NCBI GenBank assembly: GCA_964016875.1
Contig: OZ024734.1
Location: forward strand, 56,251,496 to 56,315,495
From: Fallopia convolvulus
Lineage: Eukaryota; Streptophyta; Magnoliopsida; Caryophyllales; Polygonaceae
Direction: 5' to 3'
Length of the DNA: 64,000 nucleotides
Part shown: one piece after another, positions 23,967 through 33,773 of the stretch
Position numbering within the stretch: the first letter of the stretch is position 1
Layout: the number at the start of each line of letters is the position of its first letter
Position numbers and translations under genes: made by a program
The notes under the pieces: model-generated
What the model saw: only the letters and a program-made list of their open reading frames with translations
Database searches by the model: none
Told to the model about the DNA's origin: nothing

Positions 23967-24280
23967 ATGTCGAGCAACGAAGGCGTAATCTCTGAGGTGG
24001 CAACTCCTAACATCCCACCAAAGAAAAATCCCAAGAAGGCTAGGGACGCCTCGAAGGACCAGGTTAGTAGCCTCGATGAACGTCTACAAAGGGTCGAGTT
24101 GTCTATGGATGGCCTCGAGTCCTCCATGGACGAGCTCAGGGGGGGAGCTACTACGCACGTTGAACGAGTCCCACGACAACCTAGCCAAGGAGAATGAGGT
24201 TCTCAAAGCCGGGATTGTGGCCTTACAAGAGGAGATGGCGCAACTCAAGAGGGAGCTTGAGACATGCAGAGCCGCCATGG
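23967..24280 (+). pseudogene. gag: Retrotransposon gag N-terminal fragment
   Basis: The ATG follows the primer site by 18 nt. The lysine-rich N-terminus leads into a coiled-coil heptad region (for example LQRVELSMDGLESSMDEL), then, after a frameshift near 24150, LKAGIVALQEEMAQLKRELE. This is typical of gag N-termini of some Ty3/gypsy elements. The frame is cut at 24280 by the start of another LTR, so no capsid or pol remains. Confidence 0.75.
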
Positions 24281-24874
24281 TGATGCGACTCTGTCCTACC
24301 TCAGACCCAGCTCCGACGGACCCGAGACGGCCTAGACCTTGGAGACCCCCTTGGATTAGGACTTAGTCTCATATTGCATTATTATTTATATTTTCGTCAT
24401 TTATTTCCGTCATTTCCCTTTTAGGCGTGTGTTCCATTCTTGTAGGATGTGTAGCCTTGTTATTTCCCTTTATAGCTAGTTTCCATTGTTAGTATGTTGT
24501 CTTATTGGGCCAGGAGTCGTTGGGCTTTGTTTGCATACAAACCCTAGGCGCCTCTCCCTTGCTAGACTAGGGTTTCGTGGTTCTCCTCTATATAAAGGAG
24601 CCACACCCCATTGTAATTCTCACGTCCAAAATGAATTAAGCCAGAGCTTTGAGTCGAGTTTCTCCTCCCCTTTGGCCCGGGCGTCACCCTATTCTTTTCC
24701 CTACCCCATATTCTCCTGGCCTACGTCAAACTAGGCCCCCTTCTCAATCCTTTCACTTCACCTCTCATCTCAAAGTCTAGGCTTCGGCCTCAAATCTATC
24801 CGGTTACTATTTGTCGGAGAAGATCCGAACGTTTCGAGCCTAGATCCGCCCCTTGTGACCCTAGGGTCGCATCA
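24281..24874 (+). repeat. LTR, first of a head-to-tail pair (594 bp)
   Basis: Starts TGATGCGACTCTG and ends GGGTCGCATCA, with a 9-bp terminal inverted repeat. A TATA box (CTCTATATAAAGG) is near 24588. It is followed after a single A by a second copy of the same LTR. Confidence 0.92.
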
Positions 24875-24875
24875 A

Positions 24876-25463
24876 TGATGCGACTCTGCCCTACCTCGGA
24901 CCCAACTCCGACGGACCCGAGACGGCCTAGACCTTGGAGACCCCCTTGGATTAGGACTTAGTCTCATATTACGTTATTACTTATATTTTCTTCATTTATT
25001 TCCGTCATTTCCCTTTTAGGCGTGTGTTCCATTCTTGTAGGATGGGCTAGCCTTGTTATTTCCCTTTATAGAAAGTTTCTATTTTTAGTATGTGGCTATT
25101 AGTAGTATTTTGGGCTTGGATGTTGGGCCTAGCATGTTGCTAACCCTAATCCACTCCCAACTAGCTTCTAGGGTTTTGTGTGACCTCCTCTATATAAAGG
25201 AGCCACGCCCCTTTATAATGATTACGTCCAATTTGAGTAGCCAGAGCTTGAGTCGAGAATCTCCTCCCTTTGGCTCGGGCGTCACCCCTTTCTATCCCTT
25301 TTTCCCTCTCCCTTAATTCTACCTCGCCCAACCCTCGTTCCGACGAGCATTACAGGCCCGCGAGTCCACTTTTGTGGTCTCTTACTTATCCGATTACCCT
25401 TGTCGGAGAAGATCCGGATGTTTCGAGCCTAGATCCGTCCCTTGCCAATCTAGGGTCACATCA
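24876..25463 (+). repeat. LTR, second of a head-to-tail pair (588 bp)
   Basis: Starts TGATGCGACTCTG and ends GGGTCACATCA. It is similar to the preceding LTR but clearly diverged, especially around 25090-25180. A TATA box (CTCTATATAAAGG) is near 25188. This copy is followed directly by a primer site and leader. Confidence 0.92.
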
Positions 25464-25464
25464 G

Positions 25465-25476
25465 TGGTATCAGAGC
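25465..25476 (+). promoter_or_regulatory. Primer binding site, tRNA-Met type
   Basis: TGGTATCAGAGC follows the second LTR after one base, confirming it as a 5' LTR. Confidence 0.92.
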
Positions 25477-25708
25477 TTAGGCGGTTCGAACGGTTCCTTC
25501 TCCGTTTTCACAAAAAAAAAACGTTCGACTTCTGTCCAGATTTCGAAAAAAAATAAATTCTTTTTTCTGCATTTTTTCCATATTACTGTAGGTCTTTTCG
25601 ATACGAGTCCGGGCATATAAAATTCGCCCAAAACGGACGTCGTTTGCCCCTCCAAAAGGCTGAAATACCAAACAGACGCGCGAGTCCGGCGCCCAACCAG
25701 CAGCAACT

Positions 25709-25854
25709 TGCCAGGATCCCAGTCCCGGCACAGCAGCAGCGTGCCAGGATCCGAGTCTTGGCACAGCCCCGGCGCAGCAGCAGCGTGCCAGGATCTGTGT
25801 CCCGGCACAGTCTCGGCGCAACAACAATAGCGTGCCAGACCCGAGTCTTGGCGC
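25709..25854 (+). repeat. Tandem hairpin array in retrotransposon leader
   Basis: Four short hairpins of the form GTGCCA-(N12)-TGGCAC, often with a CGGCAC right arm, occur at 25709-25731, 25741-25764, 25785-25807 and 25832-25854. They are separated by CAG/GCA-rich spacers. All lie between primer site and gag, where RNA structure could matter. Confidence 0.7.
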
Positions 25855-26172
25855 AGTCCCGGCGCTGCAGCGCCGCACCAACAGTGCGTCATCAACGTGC
25901 CAGCCCCGCGCCGAATCCGGAAAGCCTAGATTTCGAGATTATTTTTCGAGATCTCTTGGGTTATTTTCGGATATATATCTTTATTTATTTTATTTGTTTT
26001 GATTTTATTCCTTTTTGTAAAAGATCTTAATTATAAAAGATCTTCTAGTTATTTTTATTTTTTAGGATAGTTTATTATTTCCGTTTTAACGGGATCTTTC
26101 GAATTGTGGAAGATCTCGTAATATTGTAAAAATAAAACAAAAAAAGAAACAAAAAAAACGAGAGCCCAAGCC

Positions 26173-26508
26173 ATGTCTTGGACTTGCTCGGTAGTATGGG
26201 ACGATTCGGATTCTTGGGATCGGCCTCATCGACGAGTCAACACTCGTCCCTATAGGCCGCTTCTGAGGGACGATCCAGATTGGATCCCACCATATCGACT
26301 CCCAGAGAATCGTGCCCGCTATTATGGCGAAATTCCAAAACCCCGACGTCGATCATACGTTGAACGGGATTGGAGTCCGCCACCTCGGCGCCCGCGTCCC
26401 GATACAAAGAGCGTGATTGGAGTCCGCCACCTCGGCGACCACGTCCCCGAAACCGAATCCCGGAGGCCCCAAGGTCTCCTTCGGCCCGCGCTCAAGCCCT
26501 TCATTTGA
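26173..26508 (+). pseudogene. Truncated retrotransposon ORF start (unrecognised)
   Basis: A 111-codon frame follows the leader of the element above. It is rich in Arg, Pro, Asp and Tyr, with an internal near-duplication around 26355-26445. It is probably the beginning of a gag protein broken by later rearrangement, but no domain could be recognised. Confidence 0.45.
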
Positions 26509-26880
26509 GTTGTGGACCACGCGAAATGTAATCCCACACGAGATTCACAATAACTCGCTAAAAAGAAGAGCACCAAAACTCCCTCTTAAAACGCTAAACT
26601 TTAACGTGTACCCCATCCACAAGCAAAAAATTCCTGGAGATTCTCCAGGAACCTACCCATCCTAACATATTATGCAAAACTGTTTTTCAATGCAGACAAA
26701 TAAGTAGCAAATATTATATTGCGCCATCCACGGGGCGTCAAAACCATCCAAAAAGGACACCACAAAAGTTTAGGCCACTAGGCCAAAAAACTACCAAGTC
26801 TTCAAACAACCCCACAACAGAAACAAGAAAATACTACTGAAAGTTCATTAAAAGGAAAGCAAGGGAAATGCGGTTGGGGC
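26509..26880. other. Unassigned TE junction sequence
   Basis: This contains the breakpoint between the plus-strand element above and the minus-strand gag-like gene below. Apart from a GAGATTCTCCAGGAAC inverted repeat near 26636, nothing was recognised. Confidence 0.4.
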
Positions 26881-28775
26881 CTACTGATCGTCGGCTGGGG
26901 TCGAGGGCTCCTCCCTATCTGAGGCCTTCTCACCATCTCCCTCTTTGCTGATTGGGGCCCCATCATCGTCGTCTTGCTCTTCTTCCTTGTTCGGGGAGCT
27001 AGCATCATCCTCCTGGTCCTCGACCTTCAAATACTCCTTGTCGGGAGGGGGGTTGCAGGCGGGGTAATACTCCTCCAAGACCTCTTCCCGCACCTTCAGA
27101 TCCCAATTGGCGCTCTTGCCGTCAACGAGGTCTTGCAGCAGCTCCACTTGAGACTTCATCGTGTAGTACGCCGCCACATTCACCACCACCTGGGGGAAGC
27201 CCTTTACCTCCTTCTCCGCCTCAACCGCCCTCGCCTTGAGCGATGCCTTCTCGGACTGGAGATCCTCCACCTGAACCTACAAGGAGTCCACCAACGATTG
27301 GAGTTTGCGAGCCTTCCTATCCGTTGAGGCGGCCAAGTCCCTCGCTTGCTTCTCCTTTTCTTCCTCGCTTTCTTCTCCTTTTCTTCCAGTGCCCTCATTT
27401 CCTCTTGACAACGACCATTGGTGGCCATTAGCTCTTGGAATGCCTACAACAAGGGAAAGTGGAAGAATGAGGATAATTCCGGCATAAACCAAACAAAAGG
27501 CGAGTGAGCGCCAAAGAAATACCAAAGATAAGCGAACCTTCCATTCTTAGCGTCGCCAACGTGGCTGAATGCGGCGTCTCGGGTTAGGGCCTGGAAGTCC
27601 AGTTCGACATTTGGAAGCAAAGTATCCCCGAAAGTGCTGAGAAGGTCCTTGGGCTCCTTCTTCCTGACAACAGGCGAGGCTGGAGAATCTTCAACCCTTT
27701 TTCGTTTCAACACAAGATACTTCTTCACCTCGGAACTGGGCGTGGGAGATGCGAGAAGTTTGGGGCCGCCAGACCTCAGTCGGCGAACCATCGCCGCAGC
27801 GGAGGTATCCACACCAGCACCTGAAGAATCCAAGAAGAAGGGAAATAGATTTAAAACAAAATTGAAAAAATTAATCGTGTAAGGAGCGGAGAAAAAGAGC
27901 GAACTACAAAGTTGACTTCTTCTTAGAGGAGCTCGCCATATCTGAGGAAAGGGGAGTGTCTTCCGTTTTGGTCTCGTCCTCGTCAGATTCTGGAGATTCT
28001 TCATCCTCACCACTACCCTCCGGATCAGGGCGAATCTTTTTGGGTTTGTGCTTCTCAGCCTTGATCTTCAACAGGCGGCGACACACACCCGTATCCATGC
28101 ACTTGGAGTTGATCCCTACTAGAACTACACAAACAGGAAACATGAGAACAAAGAAGATTGAGAACATGTAAACAAGGCAACGAGAATTCCAAAAAACACA
28201 AGGAAGATCAGATCGCCTTACGAGATGTGTTCCATCCATCTCGAAAGACGTCTTTCACTTCATCGTCAAGATCGCCTAAAGACGCTTTCTCGAGGAAGAA
28301 GAAGCGGGCTTGCCAACACCGGGAAGGCATTTTCAGCTTAGGAATAAGGGGATTTTTGGTGTCCCTAGCATGCAGGGTAATGCGGCATGCCCTCTGAGGA
28401 ACGATCTTATACGCAAAAGGAGTTCCCCTATGATCATCTCTAACCCCCGTTTTGCGGCAAGCTCATCAATTCGAGCGAGCGTACGCCAGGTGGTTGGGAG
28501 GATTTAGCAAGGAGAAATTTTTAGGGTTTTGATGAAGTCCCGAACAAAAGGAGAAAAGGGAAATTTCAGACCCAAGGTAAAGGGATAGTCAAGGAAACAC
28601 ATCCACCCGGCCGAACCCAGTCGATGAGCTCGACGGTCGGGGCGTGGAAGTGGGTCCCCTCAGGAAAGCCGCCAAAGGAGATCCATTCAGCGATCTCCTC
28701 CGGCGTCATTTCACAACGATAATGGTCCTGGGAACCTAGGGGTGAAGAAGAAATGAAGGGCGAGGAGTTGGCCAT
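26881..28775 (-). pseudogene. Intron-bearing gag-like transposon gene
   Basis: Minus-strand gene with an apparent start at 28775 (MANSSPF). Three canonical GT-AG introns are visible: 28221-28125, 27907-27821 and 27537-27443, each 87-97 bp. The N-terminal segment ends near PTVELIDWVRPGG, followed by an RFFFLEKAS-type motif. The middle is acidic/basic linker. The C-terminal part is a long coiled coil (residues encoded at 26960-27440) ending in a very acidic tail. This layout recalls the 'putative gypsy-type transposon' proteins found as gag in some plant Ty3 elements (family memory only). A frameshift near 27360 and a stop at about 27275 disable it. The LTR at 29018-29428 is a candidate 5' LTR. 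Confidence 0.65.
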
Positions 28776-29017
28776 GGAAATCGAGCGGAGCAAAACCAAA
28801 GAGGAAAAAGGAGGGAGCGTTACCTGAGAAGCCGAGAGCGAGATTGGGAAGGAAAGAAGACGAAGGCGAAATGATGGCAAAAAAGGAGCCTCTCAGGTCA
28901 TTAAGAAAAGGCAGCAGAAGCAAATCCCGTTTTCCAAGGCGTCTCCGAACATCTTTTCAACTTAAATGCAATTTTCGAAATTTAAAGTTCAAATTTTGAA
29001 ATTACATTTAGGGATAT

Positions 29018-29428
29018 TGTTGGACCCAGATTTTAGGCAAAGAAGCGTTATCCCATAGTCAGGAAATCTCCAACGCATCTAGAGCTACGGAAGATCTTCG
29101 GGATTGGCTAAATCAGTTGGAGGAAAGAGGGTCCAAGATATGTTTGTTACGAGATAGATTCCTCTCAAGATTTTATCCGTTATAAGATAAGAATAAGCAA
29201 TGATTTGTTAGTTAGGGATAAGATCATATCTTTGATTAAAATAGAATATGCCCTAAGGAGATATATAAGTCAATGTAATCCTTAAGGGCGAGGGGACAAT
29301 TGATTCACATAACTTCTCGTGATTTTTACATCAATACAAACACATTCTCGTTCGTGTTCTTCTCGGTTTACTTGATCAAGGCCCGATCTAGGCCAAAGTC
29401 CTACCTTTGGTAAAAATTGGCTCAAACA
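29018..29428 (-). repeat. LTR (411 bp)
   Basis: Bounded by TGTTGGACCC and GGCTCAAACA (TG...CA on either strand). The flanking pentamers differ (GATAT, CCAGC), so it is not a clean solo LTR. Its place just upstream of the minus-strand gag-like gene suggests it is that element's 5' LTR, but no clear primer site follows. Confidence 0.65.
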
Positions 29429-29533
29429 CCAGCCTCGGGCTCAGGTCCAGCCTCGGGCTCCGCTTTCTTCGAGATGGAAAAAATTATACCTACAAGTTAG
29501 CCTGACAAAACCAAAACGAAACTAAAACTAAAA

Positions 29534-30640
29534 CTAAACTAAAAGGACAAAAAGAAAAGAAAAGAAAAACTTACCTCGGGTTGCCTCCCAAGCAGCGCCT
29601 TTGTTTAACGTCGTTGCCCCGACGTCAACATGATCGGACATCGTCAATGCCCTAAGCAATCTGTCAAAATCCTGCGAACAACTGTCATGCAGGCAAATAT
29701 AGCACAATGATACTTTGAAACTAAATAATATAGCATTCAGACACCGTTTCAGTTTATCAAACCCACTAGAGAAATCAGGGTTAGCTGGTTGAGGATAGAA
29801 CCAGTTGAGAGGATGTAGTAGTTTATCAAAATTTATGATTTTTATCTCAACAATACCACCTTTAGAATTTGAGAAATCACTAGGTAACCTATCATGCTCA
29901 AGACCTTTTGCAGACACAACAGGCAAACAAATATCAATAGAAAATAAGGGAGAAGAGGAAAGGATACAAGGATCATGATCGATCATAACAAAGGACTCCA
30001 TGGCAGGAGACATAGACATCTCCTCAGGTGGAAGGGCAATCTCCATATCATCATCTAGCTCCTTTTTCGAGTCATTAGGCTCGTCGTCATCACTCCAGGA
30101 GCTGTCAAACTTAAGGAAATATTCCTCCTCCGTCATCATCCGATTATGATCATCCATCTCTTCATCCAATGAAGGGTCTCTAGGTGCCTCCGGAAAGGTT
30201 GGAACTGGCTCATCAGGGGGATCTGTTGGTTCTGTATTGGAACCGCATGCGCAGTTGTCATCCTGCGTGCATGGTTCTTGCACAAAACCTACATCTTCGA
30301 AAATTTCCGTCTTTATGGCCAACACCTCCTCTAATTTTCTTTTTTCAACAATTTGGTTCTCCAATTTCTGCACCTCGATCTCTTTGGCTCAAATATTACA
30401 AAAGAAATTCCATTGGTCGATGGGTTTCCAAACGACGTATTGTTCATCGCTCTCGCGGTACATCCTTAGTTGGGACTCAAGAGTCATCCCAATAAACATG
30501 TGATGGCAAGCATCATCAAGCCCTACGTGTAACCCCCAAACAGAGAGATCATGCAATTGTTTTTGGCACCTAGTGAAGTACTCATGAAAGGGTTCATCCT
30601 GCAACTGACATAGCCTAAACGCAGACATTAGTATATACAA
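29534..30640 (-). pseudogene. Non-autonomous Athila-type gag-like protein
   Basis: The minus-strand frame begins near MSAFRLCQLQ (about 30624) and runs to 29534, with one in-frame TGA near 30386. The start resembles a retroelement capsid (PFHEYFTRCQKQLHDL). After that comes an acidic, Pro-rich central region (30000-30300) and a C-terminal LHPLNWFYPQ / SQDFDRLLRALT segment. No zinc knuckle or protease is present. The protein differs from the Athila gag at 13801 although LTR and 3' motif are shared, as expected of a non-autonomous derivative. Confidence 0.65.
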
Positions 30641-30695
30641 GTGTAGACCGTAAGATAGGTCTACACAAGAGGATTCGGGATTTCTGGACGAACAG

Positions 30696-30770
30696 AAACC
30701 GCGAGCGCGGTTTGAAATCGAGGGCGCGGGTCAGGCCGCGGGTGCGGGCTCCGAGCCGCAAGTGCGGGTC
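30696..30770 (-). repeat. CCCGCG-type palindromes in antisense leader
   Basis: At least four units between LTR and gag. In the element's sense their centres are CT (30699-30710), CC, CC and CT. The position corresponds to 13713-13756 of the plus-strand Athila, but copy number and sequence differ. Confidence 0.75.
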
Positions 30771-31267
30771 GTCAGAAACTGCTGTTGTTGCCAAGATCAA
30801 AAATAAACTATCCTAAATTACAAACCAGTATAGCATGCAAGTAAGGGGTCGAACCCAAGAGAATCGGTATTCTGATCAATCAGCAATTAGAAAAGACATG
30901 GTTTTTTTAGAGTTTAGACAAACAAATAATATTAGTGTTTAAATCAATTAAAGGAAAGCAGAGTTAATTTAATCAATTCCACCTTTTTAATCATTCAATC
31001 ATCAATTCATCCACTTTTCTATTAATTCCCACGTTAATTCTAATCCTTATAAAAGATTTCTGCTTGTCCACGGTCCAAGCGAAAGGATGATATGAACAAG
31101 AACGCTTAATTCAAATCATGCAAAACATTAAGGATAGAAGGATATCAAATCATGCAATCAAGCTACCAGTCTCATGCATAAAATAACAATCAAACACTCT
31201 TTCTCAATTCTAGTCCACAATCCTCAAAGAGTTGTTTCAAGGATAAATAAGATTGCAAAGACAACAA

Positions 31268-31931
31268 TCTATAACTATATATTAAAGCTATCCCTTTTCG
31301 AGTCACCAAAACGATTCTGGCCCCACCTCATATTTATAAAATTTATTTTTATTCCTAATAATTTAAGTTTTTCCTACTAAATTCTTCTTTAACTATTTAA
31401 ATTTATCTTTAACATCAAACAACTATGTATTTAGTGGAGTATAGCAATATCTTTTGAAAACTTCCTTATACAAATATCTATAACTATATATTAAAGTTGT
31501 ACCTTTTCGAGCCACCAGAACGATTATGATCCCATCTCATATTTAAAAAATTAATTTTTGTTACTTTTATTATAACTTCTTTCTATTAATTTTTTTTAAC
31601 TATTTAAATTTATCTCTAACATCAAACAAATATCTATTTAGTATAACAATATCTTTTGAAAGCTTCCTTATACAAGTATTTAAAATTAAAGATAAAATAT
31701 TTAAAATATTTTAAAATAAATATAAATATTTTAGCATATATCTTTTGACGAATTTATTTATAGATATATAGTAATAAAATATTTGATTAAAAAATTATAC
31801 ATTCTACGAGCAATAAATTATACATATTGAAGTTTATATTATATTTTTATTAATTTATTTATTAATATCCTATTTAGAATGTCTATAAAATATCGAATCG
31901 TAGTCGTACATGGTACGACAGGTAAAACTAG
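31268..31931 (+). mobile_element. Non-autonomous Helitron (664 bp), double-headed
   Basis: The 5' end is TCTATAACTATATATTAAAG and the 3' end is CTAG. A 7-bp stem hairpin (GTCGTAC-atg-GTACGAC) lies 8 bp before CTAG. It inserted precisely between A and T of the LTR (ACAACAA/TCAAACT), confirmed by comparison with the uninterrupted LTRs. A second, similar 5' head begins at 31477. No Rep/helicase gene is present. Confidence 0.93.
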
Positions 31932-32267
31932 TCAAACTAATCCAAACAGTAGATATAAGTCAATCAAACAAGTTGATCAGGCTCATAAAATCAAACATAG
32001 ATCATATAAATAAAAACAAGAGTTTTGATATTAACCAAGGGATATAAAAGGCTTCCTTGATCAAACAAAGTTCAAGGGAAATTAGTTCTCCATAATAAAA
32101 CCGAAATAAAACCTAAAAAGTAAAAGTATGCTAGATAATGTGTGTTAATGTGTTCAGAACGTCTGCCACGAAACTAAGCTTAAATAGTAAACCGAAAAAA
32201 ATAAAACTAAAGATATAATAAAAATAAATAAGATAAAGTAAATCGAGTCGGCGCTGAAACACCACGA

Positions 32268-32368
32268 CCCGCGAGCGTGGTCCACAGCCGCGAGCGCGTC
32301 TCCATCAGTCTTCGGCGTCCGCGGATCCTCGGCAAACCGCGAGCGCGGTGTCCTCCCGCGAGCGCGGG
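32268..32368 (-). repeat. CCCGCG palindromes in antisense LTR
   Basis: Copies at 32268, 32288, about 32320, 32337 and 32355-32368 (perfect CCCGCG-AG-CGCGGG on the plus strand, centre CT in element sense). They lie at the place homologous to the clusters in the plus-strand Athila LTRs. Confidence 0.85.
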
Positions 32369-32743
32369 TCATCTGACAGCTTACTGGTGTCAACTTCGGA
32401 GGCGGTTTTTACCCACTTAGATTTGGAATTTGGACTCGCCATAAAAACATGAATTGTAGCTTTTCGATTTAGCTTTCCAATGATACCAAATTCAGCTTCA
32501 TCCGATCACCGTAGCTCCCGAAAGATGTGTCACAAGAAAATGGCGTCAAAACAACTCCAAATCAACACTTGTCTTCAAAACTCTTGCAATTCTTCAAATC
32601 GTGTCTTCGGTCTTCATATGACAATTATGCTCAAAACTAACCTAAACACACTCAAATCATGCATAAAATACAAGAGTTAACCTATACTAAAGAGAGCATA
32701 TCAGTGATGTACATGCATAGGTCTTGTCATAAGAAAAGCTCAT

Positions 32744-32840
32744 AATAGTGTCATCAGAACATTAAATGGTATAGTGTCATCAGAACATTAAATGATATAG
32801 TGTTATCAGAACATTAAATGGCATAGTGTCATCAGAAAAG
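32744..32840. repeat. 26-bp minisatellite
   Basis: About 3.7 copies of ATAGTGTCATCAGAACATTA plus AATGGT, with a few substitutions. It lies directly between the antisense Athila LTR and the palindrome array. Confidence 0.9.
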
Positions 32841-32870
32841 TTACTTTGTTCATAATAGCGCACCCTCTAT

Positions 32871-33001
32871 CCGTTACGGCCAGAGGGCCCCCAGCCGTAA
32901 CAGCCAAAGGGATCCCAGCCGGCACGATTGGAGCTCATCCGGCTGTTACGGTCGGGAGCCCTCTGGCCGTTACGGCTGGGGGCCCTCTGGCCGTAACGGC
33001 T
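32871..33001. repeat. GGCCGTTACGGC palindrome array
   Basis: Six copies of a GGCCGTTACGGC / GGCCGTAACGGC near-palindrome, partly degenerate, alternate with spacers such as TGGGGGCCCTCT that are themselves palindrome-like. The period is about 24 bp in the best-preserved part (32964-33000). Both orientations of the TTA/TAA centre occur. The block preceding it (CATAATAGCGCACCCTCTA) also precedes the array at 12024. Confidence 0.85.
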
Positions 33002-33516
33002 GGATGTTTTTAGAAAACGAGGAATTAAATGCATTCAACTATCTTAACTCTTTTTCGCCGTAGTCTTTTAATTCGCCATAGCCGTAAGCCAACCACTACA
33101 TTTCATCTCTATTCCAAAAAACACAACACCTCTCCATGTTTTTCAATCTTCAACAATGAATAACAAAGGAAATATTTCTTGGATTTGGAAGATCAAGCCT
33201 TGAACATCAATCACAATGAGGTATGTTTTATTTGTATGTTCCGTCTTATCTTTCTTCTACCACTCTACTTCACTTCACTCTACCATATTTATCTATTTTT
33301 TTGTGTAAAACTACATGTTTATCTAGAGATGGTTTTGAAGTAGGAAAAAAGAGTGTATTTAATCTTGCATGTATTAAGTATGCAAATGTATATAATTATT
33401 AGTAAAAAACTAGGTTAAAGATGGTTACTTTGTTGACAAAAGATCGTAACTTTTGCCTTAGAACTTCGAAGCGTGCTTGACAAAAAAGATTGGATCCTTG
33501 AAAAAAAGAAAAGTTT
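33002..33516. other. Intergenic, AT-rich
   Basis: No recognisable gene. A short plus-strand open frame near 33155 has no recognisable product. Confidence 0.4.
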
Positions 33517-33682
33517 TGGCCATTACGGCCAAACGGCCCCTAGTCGTACCCATCAGAGTGTGGACGGCCGTAACAACTAGATGTTGCCCAGTCGTCACGG
33601 CCGGAGGAGCCCTAGCCGTAATGGTTGGGGCACATTGTGGACGTTAACGGCCGACACGCCTCTGGCCGTACCGGCCGGCGCG
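33517..33682. repeat. GGCCGTTACGGC palindrome array, second block
   Basis: Degenerate copies at about 33518 (GGCCATTACGGCC), 33565, 33592, 33614, 33642 and 33664 (GGCCGTACCGGCC), with spacers of 15-30 bp. Confidence 0.75.
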
Positions 33683-33773
33683 ACACATTTCAATTCCGGT
33701 AGTTTATATTCAATCAAACTCGGAACGTAGGAAAATACATAAACGTCATAGAAATCATATTTTTCAATCATGT

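Larger units (their letters stand above)
29429..32703 (-). mobile_element. Antisense Athila-related element, partial
   Basis: On the minus strand this has an LTR (32703 down to ~30789, with a Helitron inside), an Athila-type leader, a gag-like frame, and the same CAAAGGCGCTGC...GGCAACCCGAGG motif that follows protease in the Athila at 12459. The end of its U5 and the primer site are deleted near 30785. It is cut on the left by the LTR at 29018-29428. No pol genes are present. Confidence 0.85.
30789..32703 (-). repeat. Athila-family LTR, minus strand, with Helitron insertion
   Basis: Reverse complement of the 12459 LTR family: the ATACTGATTCTCTTGGG block near 30860 and the ...CATATCA end at 32703. 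Without the 664-bp Helitron it is about 1.25 kb, the same as the other LTRs. The last ~20 bp of U5 are missing at the left border. Confidence 0.88.

Noticed and set aside
25470..25895. Overlapping antisense ORFs of 134 and 141 codons
   Set aside because: They are frame shadows of the hairpin array and leader downstream of the primer site.
32744..33001. CRISPR-like regular array
   Set aside because: Eukaryotic context. The 26-bp repeats are contiguous without unique spacers, and the adjacent array is of palindromes with similar spacers.
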